Assembly: GCA_963556255.1 (NCBI GenBank)
Contig: OY744607.1
Span: 1-64,000, forward strand
Length of the DNA: 64,000 nt
Source: Allolobophora icterica
Taxonomy: Eukaryota; Annelida; Clitellata; Crassiclitellata; Lumbricidae
Direction: 5' to 3'
Made by a program: the position numbers and the translations under genes. Of the stretch, positions 39,335 to 49,666 are shown in pieces. Each line of letters opens with the position of its first letter. Positions within the stretch are counted from its first letter, which is position 1. Under the pieces are notes generated by a model. It made no database searches, was not told the origin of the DNA, and saw nothing but the letters and a program-made list of their open reading frames with translations.

Positions 39335-39503
39335 AACCCTAACCCTAACCCTACCCCTGACCCTGACCCTGACCCTGACCCTGACCCTAACCCTAACCCT
39401 AACCCTGACTAACCCTAACCCTAACCCTAACCCTAACCCTAACTAACCCTAACTAACCCTAACCCTAACCCTAACCCTAACCCTAACCCTAACCCTAACC
39501 CTC
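39335..39503. repeat. Degenerate telomeric repeats right of the satellite
   Basis: CCCTAA mixed with CCCTGA (a run of five near 39356-39386), CCCTACC and shortened CTAACTAACCC units. The block begins where satellite copy 11 is cut. Its degeneracy contrasts with the nearly pure tract at 28483-30055 and suggests an older interstitial telomeric sequence. Confidence 0.95.
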
Positions 39504-39509
39504 CCCCCG

Positions 39510-39850
39510 GTTGTTTGGGCCCACTCGTTGAGACCTGCCAACTCTGGAAATTAACAGTTCTGGTGATACTGGGTGTTAATGGTCTGGAACCTCATTGAAA
39601 CCTACACACTGTCGATTTTCCCTGGTACATAGACCTCTTCGAATGTTTCCACAGTAACTTCGGTTGAGCCTACAAACAACAGCAAAATCACATATTGAGT
39701 GAGCAAAACATCACATAGTCCACAGTCTCCTTTCGATTCCATGGGTAACTTCATGAGCCCGTGCATCACATGTCTTATGGCATGTTCACATGTTTAACCG
39801 CATGTTTGTTTAGAAACCTGACCCTAACCCTAACCCTAACCCTAACCCTA
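39510..39850. repeat. Diverged 847-satellite fragment followed by short CCCTAA run
   Basis: Segments such as GGTGATACTGGGTGT, CATAGACCTCTTCGAATGT and ACTTCGGTTGAGCCTAC match the central and right part of the 847-bp unit with many differences, in the same orientation. It ends in CCTGACCCTAACCCTAAC at about 39818-39850. This looks like an ancient relative of the array next door that escaped homogenisation. Confidence 0.8.
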
Positions 39851-39940
39851 TAGCGACGGGCGGCCGGGTCAGTTCTCGCTTGAGGGGTGGTCTTGGCCGT
39901 GACATGGCAATACAGTTGCCTGTTCTGCCCAGAAATTGTG

Positions 39941-40270
39941 ACTCGGAAAACGAGTCAGCGAGTCAAATTCGAGTCCAGGGTTCGAGTCCGAGTCCAAGTC
40001 CGAGTCGTGACAGTCCAAGTCCGAGTCCGAGTCCGCCGAAAATCGGTCTCGAGTCGGACCTGAGTCTTTGGCCGGACTCGAGTACTACATCACTGCTGTT
40101 TGAACTCGGGGTATCGTACCCCCACTTTTTGAACGATGCCAACCAATATTTTATTATTGTGCCTTCCCAGATAATGCAGTCTCCGCCTTGCTTTGTGTAG
40201 GGCCTATGTAAGAAATTGGTACCCCACCACTTTTTAGACCAAAGTTATGCCCCTGCGTCCGAGTCCAATG
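39941..40270. repeat. GAGTCC-hexamer region
   Basis: From 39941 to about 40082 the sequence is a degenerate run of CGAGTC/GAGTCCGAGTCC/AAGTCC hexamers. GTCCGAGTCC returns at about 40257 after a stretch with no recognisable content. A 106-codon plus-strand frame (39880-40200) is largely Ser-Pro translated from the hexamers and is not taken as a gene. Confidence 0.65.
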
Positions 40271-40790
40271 ATTGCCCACTTTGTGAAAGGGACAATTTTG
40301 TCACTTAATAATAAGCTGTTTTATTCTTGACCAGCGAATGGTGAGCGTCAACTAAGAAAATGGTTGCTTTTCAGCCGATTTCAAAGTTCAGTAACACCTG
40401 TTTCAACTGTTTCCTTAAGAGTAGCCAAAAAGATCGATTTTCACTGCTTTAGTTGACAGTGATAGGCCCCTTATACTTAAATCCATTTCATTTGATGAAC
40501 ATTAGGCCTACTGCACAGTTTACAGCTGCTAGAAGTCGCAAGTGTTTCTGAGCTGTTAATAAGGAAGAGAAAAGTTTCGAATTTTGATTATATTTTTACT
40601 CTAACTGTAGGCCTATATTGGCAATATACTCTAACATTTGAAACAACCTTAGACATAGGCCTAGTCCCAAAATGCAGTGTTGTGAGCAATGTGCATTGAC
40701 TACAAATTTGAGCAGCAGGGCACATTGACCCTGCTTTGTTACAGTTGACTGCCATGTCTTTACGGCGTCCCCATCATTCCATGTTCAGTA
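40271..40790. other. Unassigned intergenic stretch
   Basis: Moderately AT-rich sequence with no coding potential that I can support. It contains three copies of the octamer TAGGCCTA (40503, 40608, 40656). Nothing else is recognised. Confidence 0.5.
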
Positions 40791-40801
40791 CGACAAGGGC
40801 C

Positions 40802-40957
40802 CAGGGCTGTAGTCGAGCGTATACGCGGGTATACAGCGTATACCCACCTCTAGAGACCGTATACTCACCTCAAAAAATATTTGTACAAATCTCTAATTAG
40901 TTTCGGAAAACTAACCATTAGCGTATACTCACCTCTAATTTTACCACTACAGCCCTG
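40802..40957. mobile_element. hAT-type MITE, 156 bp, with perfect 8-bp target duplication
   Basis: The element starts CAGGGCTGTAGTCGAGCG and ends ACTACAGCCCTG, which gives a 12-bp perfect terminal inverted repeat (CAGGGCTGTAGT). It is flanked by the identical octamers CAAGGGCC at 40794-40801 and 40958-40965. An 8-bp duplication and CAGGG-type ends are the hallmark of the hAT superfamily. There is no transposase. Inside are repeated GTATACTCACCTC-like motifs. The duplication is intact, so insertion was fairly recent. Confidence 0.92.
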
Positions 40958-41016
40958 CAAGGGCCCCCCGTGCAAAATTAGCATAGGGCCCCCGAGTTGT
41001 TAATCCGGCCCTGGAC
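40958..41016 (-). mobile_element. Terminal fragment of a second hAT-like element
   Basis: On the minus strand the piece begins CAGGGCCGGATTAACAACTC, a common form of hAT terminus, and runs leftwards with GGGGGCCC motifs. The 156-bp MITE has inserted into it. I could not find the matching left end, so it is either truncated or diverged. Confidence 0.45.
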
Positions 41017-41089
41017 ACAGTTTCTGCTGAGGAGCTTTCTCTTTGTAGGGGTGACATCAAGAAATTAAGAAGCAGGATATTACAGAAGG

Positions 41090-41236
41090 AAACGTATTGG
41101 CAACATCAACTTATGACACTGGAACCTCACGGAATCAACCTCAACAACAGGAAATAGCCGGATGGAGGCGGGGGCGGACTGAGCCAGTGCTCATTTTTTC
41201 GTATTATACTCCTAACCTAACCCTAACCCTAACTAA
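41090..41236. repeat. Second diverged 847-satellite end with telomeric tail
   Basis: CGGACTGAGCCAGTGCT followed by a T-run and TTCGTAT matches the last part of the 847-bp unit. Like satellite copy 11, it then runs into CCTAACCCTAACCCTAAC. The 145-codon frame covering this segment is a fusion of unrelated repeats and is not taken as a gene. Confidence 0.75.
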
Positions 41237-41263
41237 AACAGGAGTCTTTTATTTTATTCACAC

Positions 41264-41850
41264 ACAAAAAACTCCAAATGCAGACTGCAGAGAATTCCGA
41301 ATTCGTGTTTACAGAAGTCCTTCATGCGAAATGTTATTCCAAATGCCTGTTGCATTTTTTAAAAAAAATTCGCTCAGAATTTTCTCACCAAGACGTGACC
41401 TGTGGGGTCTCATAAAAATTCTGCCATGTGAAAAATACGTTCTACAGGTGCTGAAATCACTGGCACACAGAGCAGCTTTTCAAGCACTTGATACAAATCG
41501 TGAATCTGTTTTGAAATCATTCCATGGTAAATAACCTGAAATCAAGATAACTGTCCAAAACAAAAGTAAAGCCTCATTCACGTCGTGTAAATACTAAAGC
41601 AATTGTTTTAGTAATTATTGGATAAATTTTTAAAATTCTTGCATTTTGTTAGATGACCGTTCAAATTGTCAAAAGTCTTGGTCTTGGTCTTGCAAAACCA
41701 AGACCAAGACTTTGAACCTCAAGACCAAGACCAAGACCAAGACCTTGAACCTCAAGACCAAGACCAAGACCTTGAACCTCAAGACCAAGACCAAGACCAA
41801 GACTTTTAAAAACGAACTCGACTGCACTCGAGACCAAGACCTTAAATAAT
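41264..41850. repeat. Dispersed repeat X, copy 1, with CAAGAC-hexamer end
   Basis: This sequence is repeated with moderate divergence at 49948-50535 in the same orientation. Shared landmarks include GCAGAGAATTCCG, GAAATGTTATTCCAAATGCC, GCAGCTTTTCAAGCACT and TAAAGCCTCATTCAC. Its right part, 41674-41847, is an array of AAGACC hexamers. The array is introduced by a perfect 14-bp inverted repeat, AGTCTTGGTCTTGG (41674-41687) and its complement (41698-41711). No coding capacity, terminal repeats or target duplication were identified. The element type is unknown. Confidence 0.75.
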
Positions 41851-42161
41851 ACCATTAATACCAAATACATTAACTTTGTAGAGACTCAATTCCAGTCGAC
41901 AGCCAATACGTTGCAACAGTTGAGTCAGTACTGTCAACTGAACAACAACATCCATTTCATTACGGGTGGGTGGGGGGACTTTCCCCTCTGGCACAAATTG
42001 AAGCAGTCTGATTCCTACCCCCCCCCCCATACGTAGAAGGCCCTGCCTTAAAGGGTCCTTCAGCAGAGGTTCTATTTTAAAATCCCATATACATACATAC
42101 AACAGTTTCTACTCCACTCGATTGAAATAGCATTGGACTTAATCCTGTCAAAACTAACTGG

Positions 42162-43018
42162 TTAGCTAAGGATTTTGCTCAAGTTAAAAACAAAAATGCG
42201 ATTTTGCAAAGTGTTTTCTGCAGCATAGAGCAAGCCATGGCGAGCATGAAGGCAGATTCTGTGCGGCGACTTCATCTGCCCTGACGAATCCGTTATGCTG
42301 ATCAGGTTACTACAGAGTGACGAATCGAGAAGCTGAATACGACAGTTCTCACTGTCTGCCACGAAGATGAAGCCATTCTTACATGTAGCCAAGTGAACCG
42401 GTTGATTCAGTTGTTCAGCCGCTGATCCTGGTTCGTATCCATACTGCATGGACGAGCGACCGTGGCTGTCGACAACGCAGATGCGATGAAGAGGATCCGT
42501 CGACCAGAAACCATGAGACAGAACGATCTTTCCACTAGACACTTGTAGTGCATGATGTGGATGTGATATGTCTGGATGCAGAACAATACACTGTACAACG
42601 TCTCCTGACGGACTGAACTCGTACAACTTCTGTGCATACAGACAGGTAACAAAAACATTTGCGGTCTTACAGGACACAGACACTCCAAGTGGCTGGTCAG
42701 CCAATGACCATTTGCTCGACTTCCCCTGCAGGGAGGCTGCAGTCCTCTCAATACGATAGACACTGTCATCGTATGAGTCCGTGACATACAGACAACTGAA
42801 CTTCTCACAAGATGCCATGTCTTGAGGATTTGACAGCCCAGATATCGTCAAACTGTTGAGAAGTCTGAAGTCTACGTGGTCGTATTCATCCACACAAGAA
42901 ATCAGACTGTGAATGACATAAACCTTCTCTCCCAGTGCTGCAATTCCAACAATAACACCGCTCTTCACCCTCACTGTATAGATCTCCGAGTCAATTTGCC
43001 CCTTCAAGTTGCTCGATT
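42162..43018 (-). CDS. TRIM-like protein, exon 2: C-terminal beta-propeller
   Basis: This is the second coding exon of the gene starting at 45215. The acceptor is a clear pyrimidine tract ending TTTTAG just before 43018. The exon begins in phase 1, matching the single G left over from exon 1, and ends with TAA at 42162. It adds about 285 residues made of repeating strand blocks typical of NHL/six-bladed propellers, with motifs such as LYVTDSYDDSVYRI, VFVTCLYAQKLYEFSPSGD, FIFVADSENCRIQLLD and LLYAAENTLQNRIFVFNL. The canonical NHL signature is degenerate. Such propellers in TRIM proteins bind RNA or protein substrates for the RING E3 ligase, but the target here is unknown. The joined product is about 582 residues. 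Confidence 0.85.
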
Positions 43019-43160
43019 CTAAAAGGCAGAAAATTGCAACGTGAAAGTACAAAAATTGCCATATTAATTCTACATAAGTTATTCATACACTTACTTTTGT
43101 ATATACCTCTACAAAAGTAGCAATGCTGCTGACAAAACTTTAACCTTGACTAACCACAGA

Positions 43161-43269
43161 GGAACTGTCCCTACAACAAGCAGGAACTGTCCCTACAACA
43201 AGCAGGAACTGTCCCTACAACAAGCAGGAACTGTCCCTACAACAAGCAGGAACTTCCCTGCAAGAAGCA
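43161..43269. repeat. 22-bp tandem repeat in TRIM intron
   Basis: Four exact copies of GGAACTGTCCCTACAACAAG plus CA (43161-43248) and a fifth, imperfect copy. It lies in the intron of the minus-strand TRIM-like gene. No function is evident. Confidence 0.93.
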
Positions 43270-43308
43270 GAGGACATTTTTACTTGCTGTTAAGATCTGT
43301 ACATTTAT

Positions 43309-43440
43309 AAGTAAGAAAGTAAGTAAGTAAGTATATTCTTTAATGAACCGCCTGCAAACACACTGCGGCTAACAGACATGTTATGGACAAAAGAGGCGCA
43401 TGAAAAAAAGGAAATACAATAAAAGAAAAATGGAAATGGA
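43309..43440 (-). mobile_element. LINE 3' end with (ACTT)n tail, minus strand
   Basis: Reverse-complemented, it reads ...GGCGGTTCATTAAAGAATATA followed by ACTTACTTACTT. It matches the 3' end of the plus-strand LINE that finishes at 53061 (CAAGCGGTTCAATAAAGAAC then ACTTACTT). It is a 5'-truncated copy of the same family inside the TRIM intron. Confidence 0.65.
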
Positions 43441-44034
43441 AAATGTTATTACAAAAATGTTATTAGAAAAATGTTATTAGAAAACTGTCAAGAAGGAAAG
43501 CGTCTCAGATACTCTGATTACTCTAATCATAAGACCAAGGTGATGGCCAAACCACAGCCAGTGGTTTACTCGATATTGAGGTAAGGCAAACACCAACAGC
43601 CCTGGTAGCTCTAAGACATCCTTAAAGACTGGAAACTATACTACTATGGTTTTAAGCACAGTTATTTTAAGTGTGCACGCTTCAAAACACACACACCCCC
43701 ACTCGACTAATGATGAGTTTTTTCCTGGAGTAACGCTTTATAAATGTCAGATTACAATAACAATTGGAGATGGGAAATAAGGTCATGGCTGGAATCTCAG
43801 TTCACTTGACATACTTTGTCATCAGACGAATGAAAGCCATACTTAAAAGACTCAAAACATCACAAAAAATAATTACCACCATTGCAACCATAATTCAGAA
43901 ATATGCTTTACTGATACACAGGTGATCTTGAAGAATTGAAAAACATTATTTTATCATTAATTTCTAATGCAAGGAGAAATGATCCTTTGGGAACAAAAAA
44001 ATTAGGTTAGTATTACTATTTCTTCCCCTAAAGT
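43441..44034. other. Remainder of TRIM intron, no feature seen
   Basis: AT-rich intronic sequence. No open frame or structured repeat is visible apart from ATGTTATTA/GAAAA triplication near 43441-43485. Confidence 0.5.
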
Positions 44035-44100
44035 TTGTATGTATGTATGCATGTATGTATGCATGCATGTATGTATGTATGTATGTATGTATGTATGTAT
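44035..44100. repeat. (GTAT)n microsatellite
   Basis: Tetranucleotide run GTATGTAT with a few GCAT variants, within the TRIM intron. Confidence 0.97.
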
Positions 44101-44323
44101 CTGGGCTTTAAAGAGCGCATTGGTAAGAACCTTTCAAAAGTGCACGTGGCTGTCTAAGAAATTCTATGTATACAGCTATAGGCCCCCCTATGATCTCTGA
44201 CAAATTCAGGGAGCATTGTTCTGCAATGGCTAGTCTTTGTAGTGGAAAATTATAGTGTTGTTGCTGTTGTCATTAATTATTATTATCATTATTATGAAAA
44301 GGTTATTGAAAACAGTTCCTCAC

Positions 44324-45215
44324 CCACATTGTGGAACTCCTGTCCTGTTAGTGTTATTTTGCCAAGAATATTAGAAACTGAGCCAAAAGAAAGTAATTCT
44401 TGATGTATATTTCTAGGAATAAATGTAACATCACTTCCACAAAAATCAGCCACTTTCACTGGCAATGGTGATTTATGTGTTTTCAAAGTTCCAGCTAATT
44501 CTTTGTCCTCTTTCACAAGTCTAACAGCTGCTGGAGGTTTTGATAAAGCAAGCAGGTTTCCTATTTCTTTCTGCAGATCATTTAACTCCTTCACGTGATT
44601 CGACTTCTGTAACTGCAGTTCACCCAAGAGTTGTTCCTTATGTTGATCCACAAGAATCTTCAATTCTTCACACTTTCTACCAATAGCATTTTCAGTGACA
44701 GAAACAGCCACATGGAAGTTCTTCTCTCTTTCTTTCAGCTGCTTTTCAACTCCTTTCAACTGATTATTGATCTCTGATGCAAGGAATTCCTGAAGAAATG
44801 TTTCCAGTTTTATAACTTGGTGTGATTTGTCATGACGAGAAACACATGTCTTACAAAATCCATCATCACAAACCATGCAGTGCCATCCTTCAGAATTCCT
44901 GCACGACTTCACGGAACAAGTCACCCAATCGTACTTTGCTAGCGATGTTCTCACAGAATTCTTTATGTCGATTAAGCATAAATACAGCTTATTGTCAGGT
45001 AGTTCCTGAATGCTTCCTCTCAGCATTGCCTCATTCCTGCACAAAGGACAGCATACTTTACCTTCTGATCGCCCATGTTTTGCATAAACTTCAAGGCACT
45101 TCAAGCAGAAAGTGTGATTACAAGGTAACTTCTTTGGACTGGTGTACGTGTCCGAGCAAATGGCACACACAAGCAAATCATCAAACTGTTCCATGAACTC
45201 AGACTTTCTATTCAT
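44324..45215 (-). CDS. TRIM-like protein, exon 1: RING, B-box, coiled coil
   Basis: The first coding exon has 297 codons plus one base. A C3HC4 RING lies near the N-terminus: C17, C20, C32, H34, C37, C40, C56 and C59. A B-box-type zinc site follows around residues 100-132 (C100, C105, C113, C116, C121, C124, H128, H132). Residues about 138-225 form a heptad-rich coiled coil, followed by a linker. The start ATG has G at -3, and MNRKSEFMEQFDDLLVCAIC is a usual TRIM N-terminus. The donor is GTGAGG directly after 44324. With exon 2 this gives RING/B-box/coiled-coil plus propeller, the plan of TRIM-NHL E3 ubiquitin ligases that are abundant in invertebrates. I cannot name an orthologue. LINE-derived DNA starts about 35 bp upstream of the ATG, so a 5' UTR exon may lie farther away. 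Confidence 0.9.
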
Positions 45216-45250
45216 GGCAAAGAATATCTGCTACCACAAACACCTACAAT

Positions 45251-46100
45251 ACAAATGTAAATCTCCTAAATTTCTCTGTGCCACACAAAATTGTAATCAT
45301 CATAATCATAGCCTCCAAATTTCTAAAGCACTACTCACAGGGCACCAGCTCATTCACGAGTGCTGTGTTGTATCAGAACAGTTGTCCAGAGTTGTCGAGG
45401 GAAGAACCAAGTCTTGTTTCCAGAGAAAGCGGGAGACAGAGAAGCTGCTAAGGCGAGTTTCATTGAGGGCGAGAAAGCTTGGAAGGCGGAGGATCGGATG
45501 GATTAGGGAAGGAATTTTTGTAAAGGTCAGATTTCAATTTGGAGTGGAATGCCTGTGAGAAAATAAGCAAAGGACCCTGAGGCAGGTAACACTGGGTGAG
45601 TGGCAGTATTCGTCGGGGATTGAGAATTTGTGGAAGTCAGACAGCAGATGCAGTGTGTCATTTAGATGAGTTGGAGAACTTGAGATGCTTAGCGACAATG
45701 GGATAAGAAAGAGTGCAGTAGGACGATGAGCAGTAGGAGTGGGTGATTGGATGGTGATGATTTAGCAAAGGTACTTGGGCTGGGAGCAATGTATCGAGTT
45801 GTAGGTAAGCAATGGACTTTGAAGTGCATGTACTCAGAGATTAGCAGTCGGTGGAGTGATTTAACGACGGGAGTCATATGGCGATGCTTGGAAGTCCTAT
45901 TAGGACAGGTCAGAGTTCATCCGCTATATAGGGCAGTACCAGAGATTCCAAATAAACAGGAAAGCTGTTTGATGAGGACATCATTATCTGTTGCATCAAA
46001 AGCAGATGCAGACAAGAGACTTCTTGATGACCTATCACCAAGACAAATTTTGCAGTACAGTGAAGTGAGGAAAGTTTCAGTGGAGTGACGTTTGCTGTAG
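45251..46100 (-). mobile_element. Degenerate LINE, family A copy 1
   Basis: On the minus strand I read a reverse-transcriptase motif-A relic (SASAFDATDND, about 46010-45975), then after an internal deletion a RIDFKV-like remnant (SLHRLLISEYMHFKVHCL, about 45860), then the C-terminal HSKLKSDLYKNSFPNPSD (about 45545-45485). The 3' end, around 45251-45295, matches the 3' end of the element at 51931 (shared ATGTAAATCTCC, AAATTTCTC and GCCACACAAAA). Many frameshifts and stops make it a dead fragment. The plus-strand frames here are antisense shadows. Confidence 0.7.
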
Positions 46101-46307
46101 GCAGATTGGTTTAAGAGGTTGTTCGAGGTAAGCTAGCCAGTAAGGCAAGATGAAAAAACCAATTCACAGGGTTTAGATATGAATGAGACATGTGAAATAG
46201 GATGTCGGAAGATTTCCTTGTCTAGCAATAGTTTTAATCCAATCTCTAATCTAATGACTTCTATGACGTTGTTATCATAATGTCCCTGACATCAGTCGAT
46301 GGTCACT

Positions 46308-46643
46308 TCAAATGAAATCAAAATAAGAAAAACCATTGGAGGTTGAATTCCGACAGATAAGAGCAGTAGGGTATGGTGCATAAGCAAGTTGAAAGAGATG
46401 AATCTTAAGTTTAACTCTGAATGACAAAGAATTGACATAACAAACTGAATTGGACAGCGAATTCCAAAGCCTCAGACCATTGACTGAGAAAGCCCCATCT
46501 GGAGCCAACACCGTTTGGACGAGGGGCACAGCACGAATCACAGCATCCAAGTCATTTCTTTGGCAAAATGGTTTAACAATGGACTGCATGAAGAGCATAT
46601 GAAACATGCAGATCGAAAGATACATGTTGATGATCTTGGTCAT
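46308..46643 (-). mobile_element. LINE reverse-transcriptase C-terminal fragment
   Basis: A 111-codon minus-strand frame contains RAVPLVQTVLAPDGAFSVNG followed by LRLWNSLSNSVCYVNSLSFR and KLKIHLF. This is the usual LINE ORF2 C-terminus (AFSVxGPRLWNSLP...F+xxLKTHLF). No catalytic motif is present. It is a 5'-truncated or rearranged relic. Confidence 0.75.
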
Positions 46644-47378
46644 GTTTGGATTCTGAACAGCTTAACAGTCTTCCAGTAAGAAAGTTGGGATTGGGTCAAG
46701 TTCATGTGGTTTGTTTTGAGAGGACTGAATGAGAACAGTAATTTCAGTTCGGAAGCAGGCTCAAAGAAAAAGATACATTATGTGACGAATTTGTCAGCAT
46801 GATCATCTGAGAGTAGTCAGTTTGCATGAAGGTTGAGTTTTATAAGAGTCTGTGATGTGAGACGGAGGGAGGAGACTTTGCGAAAGAGTCGGTAATGGAT
46901 CGACATGTGACAGTAAAGAAGATCCTTTAAGGTCCACCAAAGGTTAAAGAATTTGAATAAAAGAGGGTTTTCTTGGCAGACAGAAGATTGGTTTAATGAG
47001 GACAGCAAGGTCACGAGAACGTCTGTATGCTCCTTCCAGATGACAGTTAAATGATTTAAGAGCTTGCAGGAATTAATTAAGCCATGGATTTTTTGCATAA
47101 GTTTCTCATTAACGATGATTGTAGGATGTTTGAAGATATATGACATGGTGAAATTATATGCGTATATGAGATCTTCGGGGTCTATTGGCGGTTTCGGGAA
47201 AGGTTGACGGTGGGGCGGTGACAGCTGTCGACAAGATAAACGTCATTGCCATCCCAGAATTGTGTAGAATTAGAGTGCTATGGAATAAGTAAGTACTGAG
47301 TATAGCACTAAAACACAGTATGGAAATGTCGAATTACACGCTATCGAGATTGTTAGAAGACTTAGGTGCAGTGATGAT
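46644..47378 (-). other. Probable decayed LINE interior
   Basis: Between an endonuclease-like fragment (right) and a C-terminal fragment (left), both on the minus strand. A 109-codon minus frame (46817-47146) has no motif I can assign. The gap is too short to hold a full reverse transcriptase, so an internal deletion is likely if both flanks are one element. Confidence 0.35.
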
Positions 47379-47769
47379 TTAGAGGTTTCTGAAGAGAGGA
47401 AGTTTCAAGGTCGACCTTGAATGCATCAAGGCCAATAGAGCTGAACATAGTTTGCATGGGAGGCGTGTCGCTCGTCTCTCAAATGAGTTAGTGAAATCAG
47501 AGGCGAGTAAAGTTCGCAAGTTCGACGATTGGTCGATTGGTGACAAGTCGGATGAGACAGATGTGATAACTAAATCAAGAGTGTGGTGGTATTCGTGCAT
47601 GGAGAAAGAAACATGTTGGATCAGATCGAATGAACGGAGAGGGGAAAGAAAGCGGAGCGCAAGTGTGGAGCGCAAGTGTGGAGCGCAAGTGGACCTCAGA
47701 GGTTTCAGCGTTGAAGTTTATATCACCTGAGGAAATAATCTCTCCACCATCTGTCTGACAAATTTTCAA
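47379..47769 (-). mobile_element. LINE endonuclease-domain fragment
   Basis: Two overlapping minus-strand frames carry pieces of an APE-type LINE endonuclease. GGEIISSGDINFNAE resembles the GDFNxH strand, and after a frameshift HEYHHTLDLVITSVSSDLSP matches the GHTLDLVI...SDH region. A run of GGAGCGCAAGTGT repeats (47650-47692) interrupts it. It is a pseudogenic LINE fragment. Confidence 0.7.
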
Positions 47770-48132
47770 ACAGAGACTGGACTGCTAGACGAAATAAATA
47801 AGACTTAGTCGCCTAACCCTAATCAGTTACCTTGTTTGTTAACTACACTGTAACCAACCAAGCACAGAACCTCTGTTTATTTACGGCAATAGTTGGTGAA
47901 GTAGATAGAATAGAAGCTACACTCCATGACGTAAGTAAATCTAGCAGCCAAAAAACTTTAGCGTCACCTACGTATGAGTTTACGGACTGTAGGCCTATTT
48001 CTCAAGTCAATGATAATAATATTCGTTTAATATCTTCAAACTGACAATTACGCAGTATGATTACAAATCAGTATGAACGGATGATCACAAGTTATTACAG
48101 GAGTCGAATTTTAACTGTATACGGCAACCATA
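47770..48132. other. Unassigned intergenic stretch
   Basis: No convincing gene. A single CCTAACCCTAATC telomere-like bit lies at 47813, and one TAGGCCTA at 47990. Confidence 0.5.
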
Positions 48133-48157
48133 CAAGGCGCCCGTGATGGGCGCCTTG
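48133..48157. repeat. Perfect GC-rich hairpin
   Basis: CAAGGCGCCC (48133-48142), loop GTGAT, GGGCGCCTTG (48148-48157). The 10-bp arms are perfect and unusually GC-rich for this neighbourhood. No transcript context is known. Confidence 0.9.
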
Positions 48158-49485
48158 CATGTACATCTCATTTTCAGAAACGCGCCATCTCGCGAATGAT
48201 AGGCTGAGTGGACCTTGTATGAGTTACGGGAGGCGATCCCGCTACCTACTGCACTTCACGCCAGTGATGTTACCACTACCCATTCTCGTTCCCTTTTAAC
48301 GCTTTGTATGTTTCTATATAAAGTTTCATTTTCTAGGTATTTGGTAAATATCGTTGACACACACACCAAAGCATTAAGTGTCGTAATAAGACAAAATAAT
48401 CCTCACAACCCACATTGGGCCATAACGGACGCCAGTGGCACAATGCAGGTCCACTATAGGTGCAGTAGGCCTTACGGCCCCTACCACTAGGCCTACTAGA
48501 GATTCTGATCGACTGTGTATGAACCAATTAAGATCGAAACGCTCGATTTGTTGGAAAGTCACTCAATTTACTCTGATATTCTGAGCCCCGTAAAATATTT
48601 ATAGTCTCAAAGCATGCAGGCACTCCTTGGGCCACGTACTGTTGGTCTGCAGCTATAATTTGTGGGGTTATGGACCCAATGTGGACCCATTGCAATTACC
48701 GTAGTCGTCAGAGATGTACCCTTAGATACCTGTACCACATAAGTCTACCTAAACACTTCTATAATTAGCCTTGCCGTAGCTCAAGTGTATATAAGTCGTA
48801 CTGTCCTGTTTTGAGCAAAAACCAGTGGTTGCAATGTCGGTCATCCGACACGTATAGCGCCTACGAAACGATATCGATATCGTGATATTCGGGAAAACAG
48901 AAACCGACACGAAGTCGATAACACAGATAGGCATATATATATATAGCCTACTCGAAAACCGAAGGTAAACCAAAATTTAGCAATCTGCATCAACAGAATC
49001 CTAATAAAAAATGGATTATGTTTCCCCACAAATATTTTTCGTTTGAGTATTCTTAACACAGGTTAAAGTAGGGTTGACGTAGACTGATATAATATTATAG
49101 GCGTGATTATTTTTTGACCTGGAACCGATTTCACCCCCCGCCTATCGATTATGATTTGACTAAGCGCCTGTGAATAGTCTAGATCCCACAACATCGCTGT
49201 TTTTCGGCGCTGTAGAAATTTCGAGGTAGGCCTAAATTACGATTGCGATTGTTGCCCTTATAGCCTACGCGTTCTGTTGCTAAAAAAAACTGTAATATCT
49301 CATCTTCTTGCTAAAGTAGGCCTAATATATAAAGCCTATACGTACGCAGTAGAATTTGTAGCATGCATGCACCTTGGCCGATTAAAACCAATTATTTCAT
49401 ATCATCTTTTAGATTTTTCAAAATTTGTCCGACGATCAACCCTATTCTTTATTCGGAGGTTATAAGCTGACAAGAACGCAACTTA
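48158..49485. other. Unassigned intergenic stretch rich in TAGGCCTA
   Basis: No supported gene; the open frames here (60-90 codons) have no recognisable domain. It contains a 14-bp palindrome CGATATCGATATCG (48869-48882), a short TA run at about 48940, and TAGGCCTA at 48488, 49227 and 49317. Confidence 0.5.
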
Positions 49486-49666
49486 TCTATACATATAGTT
49501 TCCATATAGTGTCCGTCCGGATAAACGCTACGTCACAAACGCTTTCTGTTCTATTGTGAAACATAAACCGGTTGTGTTGACGAAGGCTGTCTTGACGACG
49601 GGGATAAGTAACGATACATTATAGGCCTATATTATGACGTCATGATATGACGGGAAAATACACTAG
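49486..49666 (+). mobile_element. Helitron-like short element or 5' end, copy 1
   Basis: It begins TCTATACATATAGTTTCC directly after an A. About 50 bp in, it carries CGCTACGTCACAAACG followed by an imperfect inverted repeat. The start and subterminal region match 50863-50980. CTAG followed by T occurs at 49663-49666. TC...CTAG ends inserted at A/T are the Helitron pattern, but whether the 3' end belongs here is uncertain. Confidence 0.4.

Noticed and set aside
39880..40200. 106-codon Ser-Pro-rich frame
   Set aside because: Its core is the GAGTCC-hexamer array, and the flanks show no protein motif.
41097..41534. 145-codon plus-strand frame
   Set aside because: It joins a satellite fragment, telomeric hexamers and dispersed repeat X. 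The second copy of repeat X does not keep the frame open.
42407..42808. 133-codon minus-strand frame inside the TRIM propeller exon
   Set aside because: It is a shadow of the real propeller frame, which has the motifs and the matching splice phase.
44822..45196. 124-codon plus-strand frame opposite the RING/B-box exon
   Set aside because: It is antisense to a clear RING/B-box coding exon and has no domain of its own.
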